A stretch of 10,883 nucleotides of DNA, from NCBI GenBank assembly GCA_045644325.1, contig JAZRGT010000093.1, positions 1 through 10,883 on the forward strand. Direction: 5' to 3'. The stretch comes from CAG-390 sp045644325. Its GTDB lineage: Bacteria > Bacillota > Clostridia > Oscillospirales > CAG-272. Under the pieces are notes generated by a model. The model saw only the letters and a list, made by a program, of their open reading frames with translations. It was not told the origin of the DNA and did no database searches. A program made the position numbers and the translations under genes. This document shows, piece by piece, positions 1-7,200 of this stretch; the first letter of the stretch is position 1; every line of letters starts with the position of its first letter.

Positions 1-160
1 CACAGAACGACATGGCTACGATCCGACTTCCCTATTCTTTTTGGAGCTGATAACTGTAAAGATTCGAACCTCTTGCTGTTGCAAAGCAACAGCAATCATC
101 TGCGCGCTACCGCAGCATTTCATTCTACCACCCAATTATGCGCGCAGATATAGGTTCAGA
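1..160. other. Non-coding or marginal segment with two perfect 10-bp inverted repeats
   Basis: No convincing gene lies here. Seen directly: TTGCTGTTGC (73-82) and GCAACAGCAA (86-95) form a 10-bp stem with an AAA loop. ATCTGCGCGC (98-107) and GCGCGCAGAT (140-149) form a second 10-bp inverted repeat around a 32-base loop. On the minus strand a 35-codon ORF runs from an ATG at 123 to a TAG at 16-18, behind a GGGTGG that could act as a weak ribosome binding site. Its peptide contains AVALQQQEVRIFTVISSKKN and I recognise no family. The minus strand also carries GGTTCGAATC, which resembles a tRNA T-loop, but no full cloverleaf can be drawn. The segment may be part of a dispersed repeat or a structured RNA together with the hairpins that follow. 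I cannot decide between that and a short peptide gene. Confidence 0.3.
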
Positions 161-168
161 ATCCCGTC

Positions 169-405
169 AAACCCCTGCGGGGTTTTATCCAAGCCGCAGG
201 CTTGGTATATCATCACGCTTTAGCGTGTATATCATCGCCAATGGCGTATATCATCGTGCACAGCGAATATTTCCTGCGGTTTGATGATATACAAAACTTC
301 GTTTTGATGATATGCAAGGCTTCGCCTTGATGATATACACGGCTGCGCCGTGATTTATCTGCCGCAATTCGTGCGGGTGAAATCTTTCACTTACAGCGAA
401 AGATT
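169..405. repeat. Cluster of small hairpins with conserved, orientation-flipping spacers
   Basis: About nine short hairpins follow one another: AAACCCC/GGGGTTT (169-185), CCAAGCC/GGCTTGG (189-205), CACGC/GCGTG (214-227), CGCC/GGCG (236-246), CAAAAC/GTTTTG (292-306), CAAGGC/GCCTTG (315-329), CACGGC/GCCGTG (338-352), CCGCA/TGCGG (362-376) and AATCTTTC/GAAAGATT (381-405). Most loops are 3-4 bases. Spacers are TATATCATC in the left half (206-214, 228-236, 247-255) and the reverse complement GATGATAT in the right half (283-290, 306-313, 329-336). The array therefore turns round near 256-282, where no clean hairpin is visible. Stem sequences differ from copy to copy while pairing is kept. Similar hairpin strings occur in my general knowledge of clostridial genomes, but I cannot name a family. 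A REP-like or MITE-like dispersed element, or a structured RNA, is the likely class. It abuts the promoter region of the HTH gene. Confidence 0.75.
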
Positions 406-460
406 AAGGTAGAAAAAAGCGGATGTTAAGAAAACGGGCGTAATTTCCATTGCAAATTGG

Positions 461-489
461 TAGAAAAATTCACATTGACCAGTTATAAT
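461..489 (+). promoter_or_regulatory. Likely promoter of the HTH membrane protein gene
   Basis: A perfect -10 hexamer TATAAT (484-489) lies 17 bases after a weak -35 TAGAAA (461-466, 4 of 6 matches). The predicted start of transcription, near 496, leaves a very short leader with GGAGGTGAT (501-509) just before the ATG at 513. TTGACC at 475-480 is too close to this -10 to pair with it. The weak -35 leaves room for control by a regulator, possibly the encoded HTH protein itself (inference). Confidence 0.5.
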
Positions 490-512
490 TAATGGCAGAC
501 GGAGGTGATCAT

Positions 513-1754
513 ATGATTTTAGGAAATCAAATTCACGAATTAAGAAAAAAGAATAATTTATCACAAGAACAGCTTGCAGAGAAGGTCGGTGTTGCTCGGC
601 AGACAATCTCGAAATGGGAATTAGGTGAAACCGCACCGGATATCAAGCAAGCTCAACTGCTTGCACAAAGCCTTAATGTCAGCCTTGATAATTTACTCGG
701 CAATGATACTAAGGAATCCATTAATAACACTCAAAGCGAACAAAAAAGCAATAATACCACTCGTAGAAAATACTTTGTTGTAATCAGTGCAGTTATATGT
801 TTGTGTTTAGCGATTTGCAGTGTATTCGGTATTGTTAAGCGTCTTCAGATTTTATATCCTCAAGGCATTAAAGCTTCAATTAATATTACTGTAAAAGAGC
901 CCATCAATATCAAAAAAGGCGACGCGGAAGTGATCGTATTTCAAGAAATCGGCAAACCCGCAATAATGTGCAGTTTGCCCGATGGATTTGAAGCCGTTGC
1001 TGAAATATCGGGGCTATATACTACCGAAAATGGTAATTATATTAAGTTTAATTCAGATTATGCGGAAAACGTCATAAATCCTCTTTACGGAACGATTTAT
1101 CAATCATATTATGAAAGGCACGGATATCATTCGTACATGGACATGGCGAGGCTCGCTATGTATCATAATCCACCCAAGCTCGGCATTTTTTCATCAAAAG
1201 ATGAACTGCATTTGGCAGGAGGAGCGCAGATAATACGCCAACAATTGTGTGCAGGGCAAAATGCCGAATATTACACAATAGGCGGTGAATTAAATGCAAG
1301 CGGGGACAAAGTTCTTATCAGCGGGTTTGCACTCCACTTTGAGAACATCACGTGGCTTGTAACATTAAAGGATTACGAAGACAATTACTATTACATAACA
1401 ATAAAAGATGCGGACGGCATCGGCAAATCTATCGACACTATTGGAGATTTTTTGAGCAACATTTACGCCGGCAACGCAGCTCAACGTTCCAACGCTTTGG
1501 AAAGTAGCGCGTTGCAACAAGCACGCAGTCCCTTTAAGGAATACTATGCATCGTGTATTGCAAACGGTAACGATCCTTCCGGATATTATATTTTTCAAGC
1601 CAACAATTCACGCTTCGTTGCGTTTTACACAGACGGCTCCGAGGCAGGCGTTTTTTATAGTGTCGAAGACGCTCTTAAAGCGATGATAGACTCTCCCGAA
1701 CACGACAAGCTCGCTCCCACCGATACAGAAGGTCTATGGATATATATCCCTTAA
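513..1754 (+). CDS. Membrane-anchored Xre/Cro-type helix-turn-helix protein with large outer domain
   Basis: A 413-residue protein. The ATG at 513 is preferred over the in-frame ATG at 492 because GGAGG (501-505) sits 7 bases before it. Residues 6-60 form an HTH_3 DNA-binding domain (LSQEQLAEKVGVARQTISKWELG), typical of Cro/C1/Xre proteins. A charged, Asn/Ser/Thr-rich linker follows (about 63-83). After RRK (84-86) comes one hydrophobic segment (about 87-108), so the HTH should be cytoplasmic and the last 300 residues outside. The outer part begins with a beta-rich stretch and ends with an aromatic-rich section (YYIFQANNSRFVAFYTD, 358-374). I recognise no family there. The architecture suggests a one-component transmembrane regulator that senses an external signal, but no signal or target can be read. 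The gene stands alone, is visibly more AT-rich than the ABC and thrS genes, and follows a repeat cluster, so acquisition by transfer is plausible. Confidence 0.85.
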   Translation: MILGNQIHELRKKNNLSQEQLAEKVGVARQTISKWELGETAPDIKQAQLLAQSLNVSLDNLLGNDTKESINNTQSEQKSNNTTRRKYFVVISAVICLCLAICSVFGIVKRLQILYPQGIKASINITVKEPINIKKGDAEVIVFQEIGKPAIMCSLPDGFEAVAEISGLYTTENGNYIKFNSDYAENVINPLYGTIYQSYYERHGYHSYMDMARLAMYHNPPKLGIFSSKDELHLAGGAQIIRQQLCAGQNAEYYTIGGELNASGDKVLISGFALHFENITWLVTLKDYEDNYYYITIKDADGIGKSIDTIGDFLSNIYAGNAAQRSNALESSALQQARSPFKEYYASCIANGNDPSGYYIFQANNSRFVAFYTDGSEAGVFYSVEDALKAMIDSPEHDKLAPTDTEGLWIYIP

Positions 1755-1796
1755 ATTAGGCAGAAACATAGCCTGAAATCACTCTATATATAGAAA

Positions 1797-1837
1797 CAAG
1801 CAACCCCGTTCCCGAGGTTGCTTGATTTTTCATTTTT
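1797..1837 (+). terminator. Shared terminator between the convergent HTH gene and ABC operon
   Basis: CAAGCAACC (1797-1805) pairs with GGTTGCTTG (1816-1824). Inner CG pairs (1807-1808 with 1813-1814) close a TTCC loop. On the plus strand the hairpin is followed by ATTTTTCATTTTT, a good U tract. Read on the minus strand, the hairpin lies about 12 bases past the ABC stop codon and is followed by TTTCTATA, so it probably serves both directions. A 12-bp palindrome TCTATATATAGA (1783-1794) sits just before it on the plus strand. Confidence 0.85.
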
Positions 1838-3626
1838 ACGCATTAACATGCTTAAACTGCGCGCCGTAAAGCTCGGCGTAGAAGCCGTTCTTTTCGATCA
1901 GCTCGTCGTGTCTTCCCTGCTCCACGATCTTGCCGTCGCGCATAACGAGGATGCAATCGGCGTTCTTGATCGTGTTGAGTCGGTGGGCGACGATAAAGGA
2001 GGTTCTGCCCTCCATCAGCTCGGCAAACGCGCGGTTGATCTTGATCTCGGTGCGAAGGTCGATCGAGGAGGTCGCCTCGTCGAGAATGAGCATCGGGGGC
2101 AGACAGAGCATTACGCGGGCGATGCAGAGGAGCTGCTTCTGTCCTTGCGAAAGTCTTCCGCCGTCCTCTCCGAGGGGAGTATCATAACCCTGCGGCAGAC
2201 GCTTGATGAAGGAGTGCGCGTGAGCAGCCTTTGCCGCCGCGACGACCTCTTCGTCGGTCGCGTCGGGGCGTCCCATCGCGATATTCTCGCGGATAGTACC
2301 CGAGGAAAGCCACGTGTCCTGAAGAACCATACCGAAAGAGGAGCGCAAACTGCGGCGTGTGACCTTTGAGATATCCTTACCGTCAACCTCGATAGTACCG
2401 CCCGTCGGCTCATAGAATCTCATAAAGAGGTTGACGAGCGTAGTCTTTCCGCAACCGGTGGGACCGACAATTGCAATTCTCTGACCCGGCTTTGCCCAGA
2501 AATTCATATTTTCCATAAAGGGCTTGTCGGTGTAGCTGAACGCAAGCGAGTGAGCCTCAAGCTTGCCTGAAAGGCTTTCTGCGGAGAGCTCTGCGGCATC
2601 CTCTGCATCGGGAGCCATCTCCTCGGCGTCAAGAAGCTCGAAAATGCGGAGCGCACTTGCAAGCGAAGATTGGAGCTCGGTTACAACGCCCGAAAGCTCG
2701 TTGAAGGGCTTGGCGTAGTTGGATGCGTACATAAGAAGGGTCGAAATGCCGCCGGGGGTGATGGTGCTTCCCGAAGTGATCGAAAGAAGCGCGGAAACGA
2801 GAGCAACACCGAAATAAACGAGGTTGTTGACGAATCTCGTCGCGGGGTTGGTGATCGAGGAATAGAAGACGGCGTTGGTCGTCACCTTGCGGTAACGCTC
2901 GTTGATCTCGTCAAATGCCGCAAGGCTGTCCTTCTGATGCGAGAACGCCGTGATAACGTCTCTGCCGCCGACAGCTTCGTCGATCAACGCGGTCTGCTCG
3001 GCGGAGGTTGCACTTCTCTTCTTGAAGAGCGAGAAGGTGCGCGATGCGATAAAGCCCGCAACGAACATCGACATAGGTGTGAGGATCGCAACGATCAGCG
3101 CGACCTTCCAGTCGATGATAATCATAAATACAAGAGTAACAACGATACCGAGCACGCTCGAATAAAGCTGGATAAGTCCCGTCAGCAGACCTTCCGAAAG
3201 ACGGTCTGTATCTGCGATAATGCGCGAGAGGATATCACCCGAGGGATTGCTGTCGAAATAGGACACGGGAAGCTTCTGGAGCTTGCGCACCGCCTCAGCG
3301 CGGATATCGCGGACGATCATAGTGCCCGCGCGGGTCGCTATCAGGCGTACGAACCAATCAAGGATCGCGCCCGCAACCGTCAGCGCGAGAATGACGGGGA
3401 GGATCTTTGCGATACCGTCAAAATCAACCTTGCCTTCACCGATAATAAGGTCGATACCGTTACCGACGAGAACGGGGATATAGTGCGACATAATTGTCGA
3501 AGCTGCCGCAAAGATGAATGCGATTACAAAGAGAGGAATGAATCTCTTCGCAAATCCGAGCAGACGGCGGATGACGTACTTCTGCTCCGACTTTGTAAGC
3601 TTGGAGGCTTTTTTATTCTTTGCCAT
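1836..3626 (-). CDS. ABC exporter half-transporter, catalytically canonical subunit
   Basis: A 596-residue fused membrane plus ATPase protein (ABCB-like type IV exporter fold). The transmembrane domain spans about residues 28-315 with roughly six hydrophobic segments. The nucleotide-binding domain (about 355-590) shows Walker A GPTGCGKTT (388-396), Q-loop Gln436, signature LSQGQ (492-496), Walker B with catalytic Glu (LILDE, D516-E517), and the switch His548 (IVAHR). The signature differs from LSGGQ by Gln for the first Gly. In heterodimeric exporters the altered signature usually lies on this subunit and caps the partner's inactive site. The ATG overlaps the upstream gene's stop by one base (TGATG), with GGAGGTG inside that gene's end, implying translational coupling and balanced production. 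The pair most likely exports a drug, lipid or peptide; the substrate cannot be read from sequence. Confidence 0.93.
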   Translation of the reverse strand: MAKNKKASKLTKSEQKYVIRRLLGFAKRFIPLFVIAFIFAAASTIMSHYIPVLVGNGIDLIIGEGKVDFDGIAKILPVILALTVAGAILDWFVRLIATRAGTMIVRDIRAEAVRKLQKLPVSYFDSNPSGDILSRIIADTDRLSEGLLTGLIQLYSSVLGIVVTLVFMIIIDWKVALIVAILTPMSMFVAGFIASRTFSLFKKRSATSAEQTALIDEAVGGRDVITAFSHQKDSLAAFDEINERYRKVTTNAVFYSSITNPATRFVNNLVYFGVALVSALLSITSGSTITPGGISTLLMYASNYAKPFNELSGVVTELQSSLASALRIFELLDAEEMAPDAEDAAELSAESLSGKLEAHSLAFSYTDKPFMENMNFWAKPGQRIAIVGPTGCGKTTLVNLFMRFYEPTGGTIEVDGKDISKVTRRSLRSSFGMVLQDTWLSSGTIRENIAMGRPDATDEEVVAAAKAAHAHSFIKRLPQGYDTPLGEDGGRLSQGQKQLLCIARVMLCLPPMLILDEATSSIDLRTEIKINRAFAELMEGRTSFIVAHRLNTIKNADCILVMRDGKIVEQGRHDELIEKNGFYAELYGAQFKHVNA

Positions 3627-5350
3627 CAGTTTTCACCTCCGTACTGTGTTTCATAGGTTTCGCGGTAAACGACGCAAGTCGAAAGGAGTTCATCGTGCTT
3701 TCCGATACCCGCAGCCTCACCGTCATCAAGAACGACGATGCTGTCGCAGTCCTTTACCGCAGAGGGTCTCTGCGAGATAATTACCGTCGCGGGAGTTTCC
3801 TCGAGCTTTGCTATATTGCTTCTGACAAGCAGGTCGGTCGCGTAGTCAAGAGCCGAGAAGCTGTCGTCGAGGATGAGTATTTTAGGCTTGCGGATAAGTG
3901 CGCGTGCGATAGCAAGTCGCTGACGCTGACCGCCCGAGAAGTTCGCGCCTCTTGCCTCAACGCGTGCCTCGATGCCGCTCTCTTTTGCGAGAACGAAATC
4001 AAGTGCGCCCGCGGATTCGAGTGCCGCGCGGATATCGTCGTCCGATGCGTTCGGGTTGCCCCAACGCATATTTTCGGCAACAGTGCCCGCAAAAAGATGC
4101 GAGGACTGCGGAACGACCGCGATCAGCTTACGCAGATCCATAACGGGATAGTCCTTGACGTTTCTGCCGAAAACGAGGACTTCTCCGTCGGTGACGTCAT
4201 AAAATCTCGGAATAAGATCGACGAGCGTGGTCTTACCCGAACCCGTACCGCCGAGAACGCCGAGGCGTTTGCCTGCACCGAGCGTGAAGCTGATATCCGA
4301 AAGCGAATCTTCCTTGCTGAGCCTGTAACGGAAGGAAGCCGAACGGAACTCGATAGCGGGAGCGGAGGTGTCGATCTCGACTTCCTCGTGCTCCTCGTCG
4401 CTTTCGATAGGCATAGCGAGAACAGAGCTGATTCTCTTTGCACACGCGCCCGCCTTGGTCAGCGTTACGATAAGATTTGCAAGCTTGACAAGCTCAACGA
4501 GGATCTGCGACATATAGTTATAAAGCGCAATGATCTGTCCCTGAGTAAGTCTGCCCGAATCAACGGCGAGACCGCCGTTTTTAACGATCATAATGATCGC
4601 AAGATTGACGATAACGTAGGTCAGGGGATTGAGAAGCGAGGACACTCTGCCCGCAAAGATAGTTTCCTTTGCCTGCGAGGTATTGGCTGAATCAAAAGCC
4701 TCGACCTGCTCGTCCTGATGGTTAAAGGCGCGGATAACGCGCACACCGCGAAGGTTGTCGCGCGTGTGGCGGGTCAGCTTATCAAGCTTCGACTGCACCT
4801 TTGCAAACATCGGAATGCCGAGAAGGATGATCGCGAAAACAACCACAGCAAGCGCGGGAACTGCAAGCGCGAAGATGATCGACATTTCGGGGTCGGTGAT
4901 ATAAGCCATAACGACCGCACCGAAAACGATGAAGGGCGAGCGCAGAAGCAGACGCAGACCGAGGTTGATACCGTTCTGCAGACGGTCAACGTCGGCGGTC
5001 AGACGGGTCAGCAGAGCCGACGCGCCCGCTTTGTCCGAAGACTCGCGAGAAAGGTAAAGCGTGTGCTTGAAGAGATCGCGGCGAAGGGCGCAGGAGAATC
5101 CGACAGATGCCTGCGCGGAAAAATACTGCGACGTCAGCGACAGAACCATTCCGACGGTTGCCGACAGCACCATCAGTCCGCACATACGCCAGACGATCGC
5201 AGGATCGCCGCCCTCGCCGACACCGTGGTCGATTATCTCGGCAACGAGAAGCGGAACGAGCAGCTCAAGCAGTGCTTCAATAAGCTTCATAAAGGGCGCG
5301 ACGACCGTTTGCGGTCTGTACCCCTTTGTGTACTTCCATAACTGTTTCAT
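3626..5350 (-). CDS. ABC exporter half-transporter, subunit with degenerate ATPase site
   Basis: A 574-residue membrane plus ATPase half-transporter, first gene of a two-gene operon. Hydrophobic segments fall at about 15-38, 55-75, 130-180 (two) and 240-298 (two). The ATPase domain (about 330-565) has Walker A GGTGSGKTT (367-375), Q-loop Gln415 and a canonical signature FSGGQ (471-475). Two catalytic positions are changed: Walker B reads LILDD, with Asp496 where Glu is expected, and the switch region reads IISQR, with Gln527 where His is expected. This combination is known from the non-catalytic half of heterodimeric exporters such as TM287/288, BmrCD and LmrCD. With the next gene it should form one working ATP site (partner's Walker motifs plus this FSGGQ) and one inactive site. 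Only a weak ribosome binding site (GAGAG) precedes the ATG. A near-consensus promoter lies upstream (5386-5414). Confidence 0.93.
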   Translation of the reverse strand: MKQLWKYTKGYRPQTVVAPFMKLIEALLELLVPLLVAEIIDHGVGEGGDPAIVWRMCGLMVLSATVGMVLSLTSQYFSAQASVGFSCALRRDLFKHTLYLSRESSDKAGASALLTRLTADVDRLQNGINLGLRLLLRSPFIVFGAVVMAYITDPEMSIIFALAVPALAVVVFAIILLGIPMFAKVQSKLDKLTRHTRDNLRGVRVIRAFNHQDEQVEAFDSANTSQAKETIFAGRVSSLLNPLTYVIVNLAIIMIVKNGGLAVDSGRLTQGQIIALYNYMSQILVELVKLANLIVTLTKAGACAKRISSVLAMPIESDEEHEEVEIDTSAPAIEFRSASFRYRLSKEDSLSDISFTLGAGKRLGVLGGTGSGKTTLVDLIPRFYDVTDGEVLVFGRNVKDYPVMDLRKLIAVVPQSSHLFAGTVAENMRWGNPNASDDDIRAALESAGALDFVLAKESGIEARVEARGANFSGGQRQRLAIARALIRKPKILILDDSFSALDYATDLLVRSNIAKLEETPATVIISQRPSAVKDCDSIVVLDDGEAAGIGKHDELLSTCVVYRETYETQYGGEN

Positions 5351-5385
5351 TTTTTCACTCTCTCAAAAAGTTTTTACAAATAATA

Positions 5386-5414
5386 ATTATATCATATTTA
5401 ATCTTCTTTTTCAA
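5386..5414 (-). promoter_or_regulatory. Promoter of the ABC exporter operon
   Basis: On the minus strand TTGAAA (-35, plus coordinates 5409-5414) is followed after exactly 17 bases by a perfect TATAAT (-10, 5386-5391). The position fits a leader of about 30 bases before the ATG at 5350. It is back to back with the promoter of the lipoprotein gene, about 40 bases away. No clear operator repeat is visible. Confidence 0.8.
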
Positions 5415-5452
5415 TACTAAAAAGGTAAAATCTGCATTATTCGTCTTCCCTA

Positions 5453-5481
5453 TTGACTTTTTCCGTCGATTGATATAAAAT
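5453..5481 (+). promoter_or_regulatory. Promoter of the GHL10-like lipoprotein gene
   Basis: TTGACT (5453-5458) is followed by 17 bases and TAAAAT (5476-5481). An overlapping TATAAA (5474-5479) with a 15-base spacer is an alternative. Transcription would start near 5488, just before GGAGGA (5500-5505), 5 bases ahead of the ATG at 5511. Confidence 0.75.
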
Positions 5482-5510
5482 ATAGTCATTATACCAATCG
5501 GAGGAAGATT

Positions 5511-6881
5511 ATGAAATATAAGATAATCAGAACCATATCCGCAATACTGTCGCTTTTGATGCTTGCGGGATGCACACCTGCCGTTCCCGACGACACCACG
5601 GCAATCGAAGCAGACATCACACCCGAGCCGACGGAAGCTGTTGAAACAACAACGGAAGTCACAACCGAAGAAGAAACCACCGAGGAGGTTACAACGAAGC
5701 AAATGGAAGTACTCACCAATCCCTACGCTCCCCTCAATTACGAGGATATCAAAGCCATCTGGCTTTCGCAGTTTGACTTAAACAGCGTTTACTGCTCGGG
5801 CAGCTCGCAGAATCCTGAAACCACATATCGAAAGTATCTTGATAAGATCCTCGATAACGTAGCCGCAAACGGCTTCAACACCGTCATCGTTCAGGTGCGA
5901 CCGAATGCGGACAGTATGTATCCCTCCGAATATTATCCGATGTCGAAATACGTCGTCGGAAGCTACGGCAAAAATGCAAAATACGATCCCTTTGCCATTA
6001 TGATCGAGGAGGCGCACGAGCGAAATCTTTCGGTTCAGGCGTGGATCAATCCGATGCGCGCGATGACCACCGATGAAATTGCAAAGGTATCGAACGATTA
6101 TCTTATCAAACAATGGTACAATGATAAGGAAACGAAGGGCAAATACGTTGTTGCCAACGGCTCGAATTACTACCTCAATCCCGCGTATGAAGAAGTCCGC
6201 GCACTCATCATAAACGGCGCGCGCGAAATTCTTCTCAATTACGAAGTCGACGGTCTTCATATGGACGATTACTTCTACCCCACCACCGACGGCTCCTTTG
6301 ACTCCGCAGCTTACAAAGAGTACAAAAAGAACGGCGGCACAAAAGCCGTCGAAGGATTCCGAAAAGAGAACCTCAACCTGCTCGTTTCGGGACTCTGGCA
6401 GATGACGAAGTCGGTCAATCACGATATGATCTTCGGCATCAGCCCCGCGGGCAATATCAACAACGTCCGCCGCGACGGCGCAGACGTTGACACCTGGTGC
6501 GCGACCGAGGGCTACATAGATTACATCTGTCCGCAGGTCTACTTCGGACTTGAACATCAGACCTACGATTTCGTCACAGTCTGCAAGACCTTCAGCGACA
6601 TCATCAAGACCGACAAGGTCAAGATGGTAATCGGTATGACGCTCGGTAAGGCAAAATCGGGCACGGACAATTACGCCGGCACGGGCAAAAACGAGTGGGC
6701 GCAGAACAAGGACATCCTCAAGCGTTGCCTCGAGCACACCGAAAGCCTCGATAAATGCATAGGCGTGGCTTATTTCTGCTATCAGTATTTCTACTCCCCC
6801 ACGTCCGGTTCGGAGGTTAAGGAGACAAAGACCGAACGCGATAACTTTATACCTGTACTCAAAGAAATCAGCTGGAAATAA
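5511..6881 (+). CDS. Lipoprotein of the GHL10/DUF187 glycoside-hydrolase-like family
   Basis: A 456-residue secreted lipoprotein. The signal peptide ends in the lipobox LAGC with Cys21 as the lipidated residue, so the protein should be anchored on the outer face of the membrane. Residues 22-65 form an acidic Thr/Glu-rich linker (TTTEVTTEEETTEE) that probably spans part of the wall. From about residue 80 the sequence follows the GHL10 family (DUF187, related to E. coli DigH and B. subtilis YngK): the opening KAIWLSQFDL (81-90), VIVQVRPNADSMYPSE (125-140), VQAWINPMR (175-183), the acidic centre VDGLHMDDYFYP (246-257), SPAGN (311-315) and PQVYFG (341-346). Asp252 and Asp253 are the likely catalytic acids by family resemblance. 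DigH cleaves stem-peptide-free peptidoglycan strands. A role on wall or other glycans here is inferred; substrate is not readable. It is a single-gene unit with its own promoter and terminator. Confidence 0.9.
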   Translation: MKYKIIRTISAILSLLMLAGCTPAVPDDTTAIEADITPEPTEAVETTTEVTTEEETTEEVTTKQMEVLTNPYAPLNYEDIKAIWLSQFDLNSVYCSGSSQNPETTYRKYLDKILDNVAANGFNTVIVQVRPNADSMYPSEYYPMSKYVVGSYGKNAKYDPFAIMIEEAHERNLSVQAWINPMRAMTTDEIAKVSNDYLIKQWYNDKETKGKYVVANGSNYYLNPAYEEVRALIINGAREILLNYEVDGLHMDDYFYPTTDGSFDSAAYKEYKKNGGTKAVEGFRKENLNLLVSGLWQMTKSVNHDMIFGISPAGNINNVRRDGADVDTWCATEGYIDYICPQVYFGLEHQTYDFVTVCKTFSDIIKTDKVKMVIGMTLGKAKSGTDNYAGTGKNEWAQNKDILKRCLEHTESLDKCIGVAYFCYQYFYSPTSGSEVKETKTERDNFIPVLKEISWK

Positions 6882-7129
6882 CGCACCGTACATAATTTCA
6901 GCACAAATTCCGTATGGACAGCACGTTTTTCATTGATTGAACGCAGAAAACAAAATAGAATGACGTAGTACAACAAAAGGACAAAGATTTTTCAAGCTCT
7001 TTGTCCTTTTTATTATTTATTTCAGAGCTATGATAGCCTCAAGTATTTTCAAACAGTATCACCGTAGCACAAATTTATTGCATTGGATAAATATAGCACA
7101 ATATATTATTGAATAAAATCGAAGTTTCG
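6882..7129. other. Intergenic region between the lipoprotein gene and mgtE
   Basis: The gap of 319 bases between the two genes holds a terminator (6975-7011) and the mgtE promoter (7130-7158). The rest is AT-rich and non-coding. It contains a direct repeat TAGCACAA (7065-7072 and 7094-7101) of unknown meaning. No riboswitch or small gene is evident. Confidence 0.6.
6975..7011 (+). terminator. Terminator of the lipoprotein gene
   Basis: A 13-bp perfect stem, AAAAGGACAAAGA (6975-6987) with TCTTTGTCCTTTT (6998-7010), surrounds a 10-base loop. The T run in the 3' arm continues into TATTATTTATTT. It lies about 95 bases after the stop codon and is nearly symmetric, so it could also stop minus-strand transcription. 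Confidence 0.88.
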
Positions 7130-7158
7130 TTGACAAAGATATTGATTTGTGATATACT
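7130..7158 (+). promoter_or_regulatory. Strong promoter of mgtE
   Basis: Consensus -35 TTGACA (7130-7135), a 17-base spacer, and TATACT (7153-7158) preceded by TGA, an extended -10. Transcription should start near 7165, leaving a leader of about 36 bases, too short for an M-box Mg2+ riboswitch. TTTCGTTGA (7125-7133, over the -35) and TCAACGAAA (7180-7188, just before the ribosome binding site) form a 9-bp inverted repeat around the promoter, a possible operator pair. Confidence 0.88.
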
Positions 7159-7200
7159 AAATATAAATATCAAAAGCACTCAACGAAAGGGGGCTTTTCA

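Noticed and set aside
41..136. tRNA gene on the minus strand (GGTTCGAATC and a terminal GCTCCA)
   Set aside because: The T stem pairs poorly, the acceptor 3' strand has no matching 5' strand, and the anticodon arm would lack U33. No cloverleaf can be drawn.
169..405. CRISPR array
   Set aside because: The repeated part is a 9-11 base spacer around short hairpins of changing sequence. There are no 25-40 base identical repeats, no spacers of uniform length and no cas genes.
492..512. Upstream ATG at 492 as start of the HTH gene
   Set aside because: It has no ribosome binding site and would place GGAGG inside the coding region. The ATG at 513 has ideal spacing and begins at the usual start of the HTH fold.
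2670..4690. Long plus-strand ORFs (328 and 356 codons) opposite the ABC genes
   Set aside because: They are charged, low-complexity translations antisense to genes with all ABC motifs, so they are shadows.
5778..6893. 371-codon minus-strand ORF opposite the lipoprotein gene
   Set aside because: It is antisense to a gene with promoter, ribosome binding site, lipobox and family motifs, and has no support of its own.
7159..7200. M-box Mg2+ riboswitch before mgtE
   Set aside because: The predicted leader is only about 36 bases, far shorter than an M-box.
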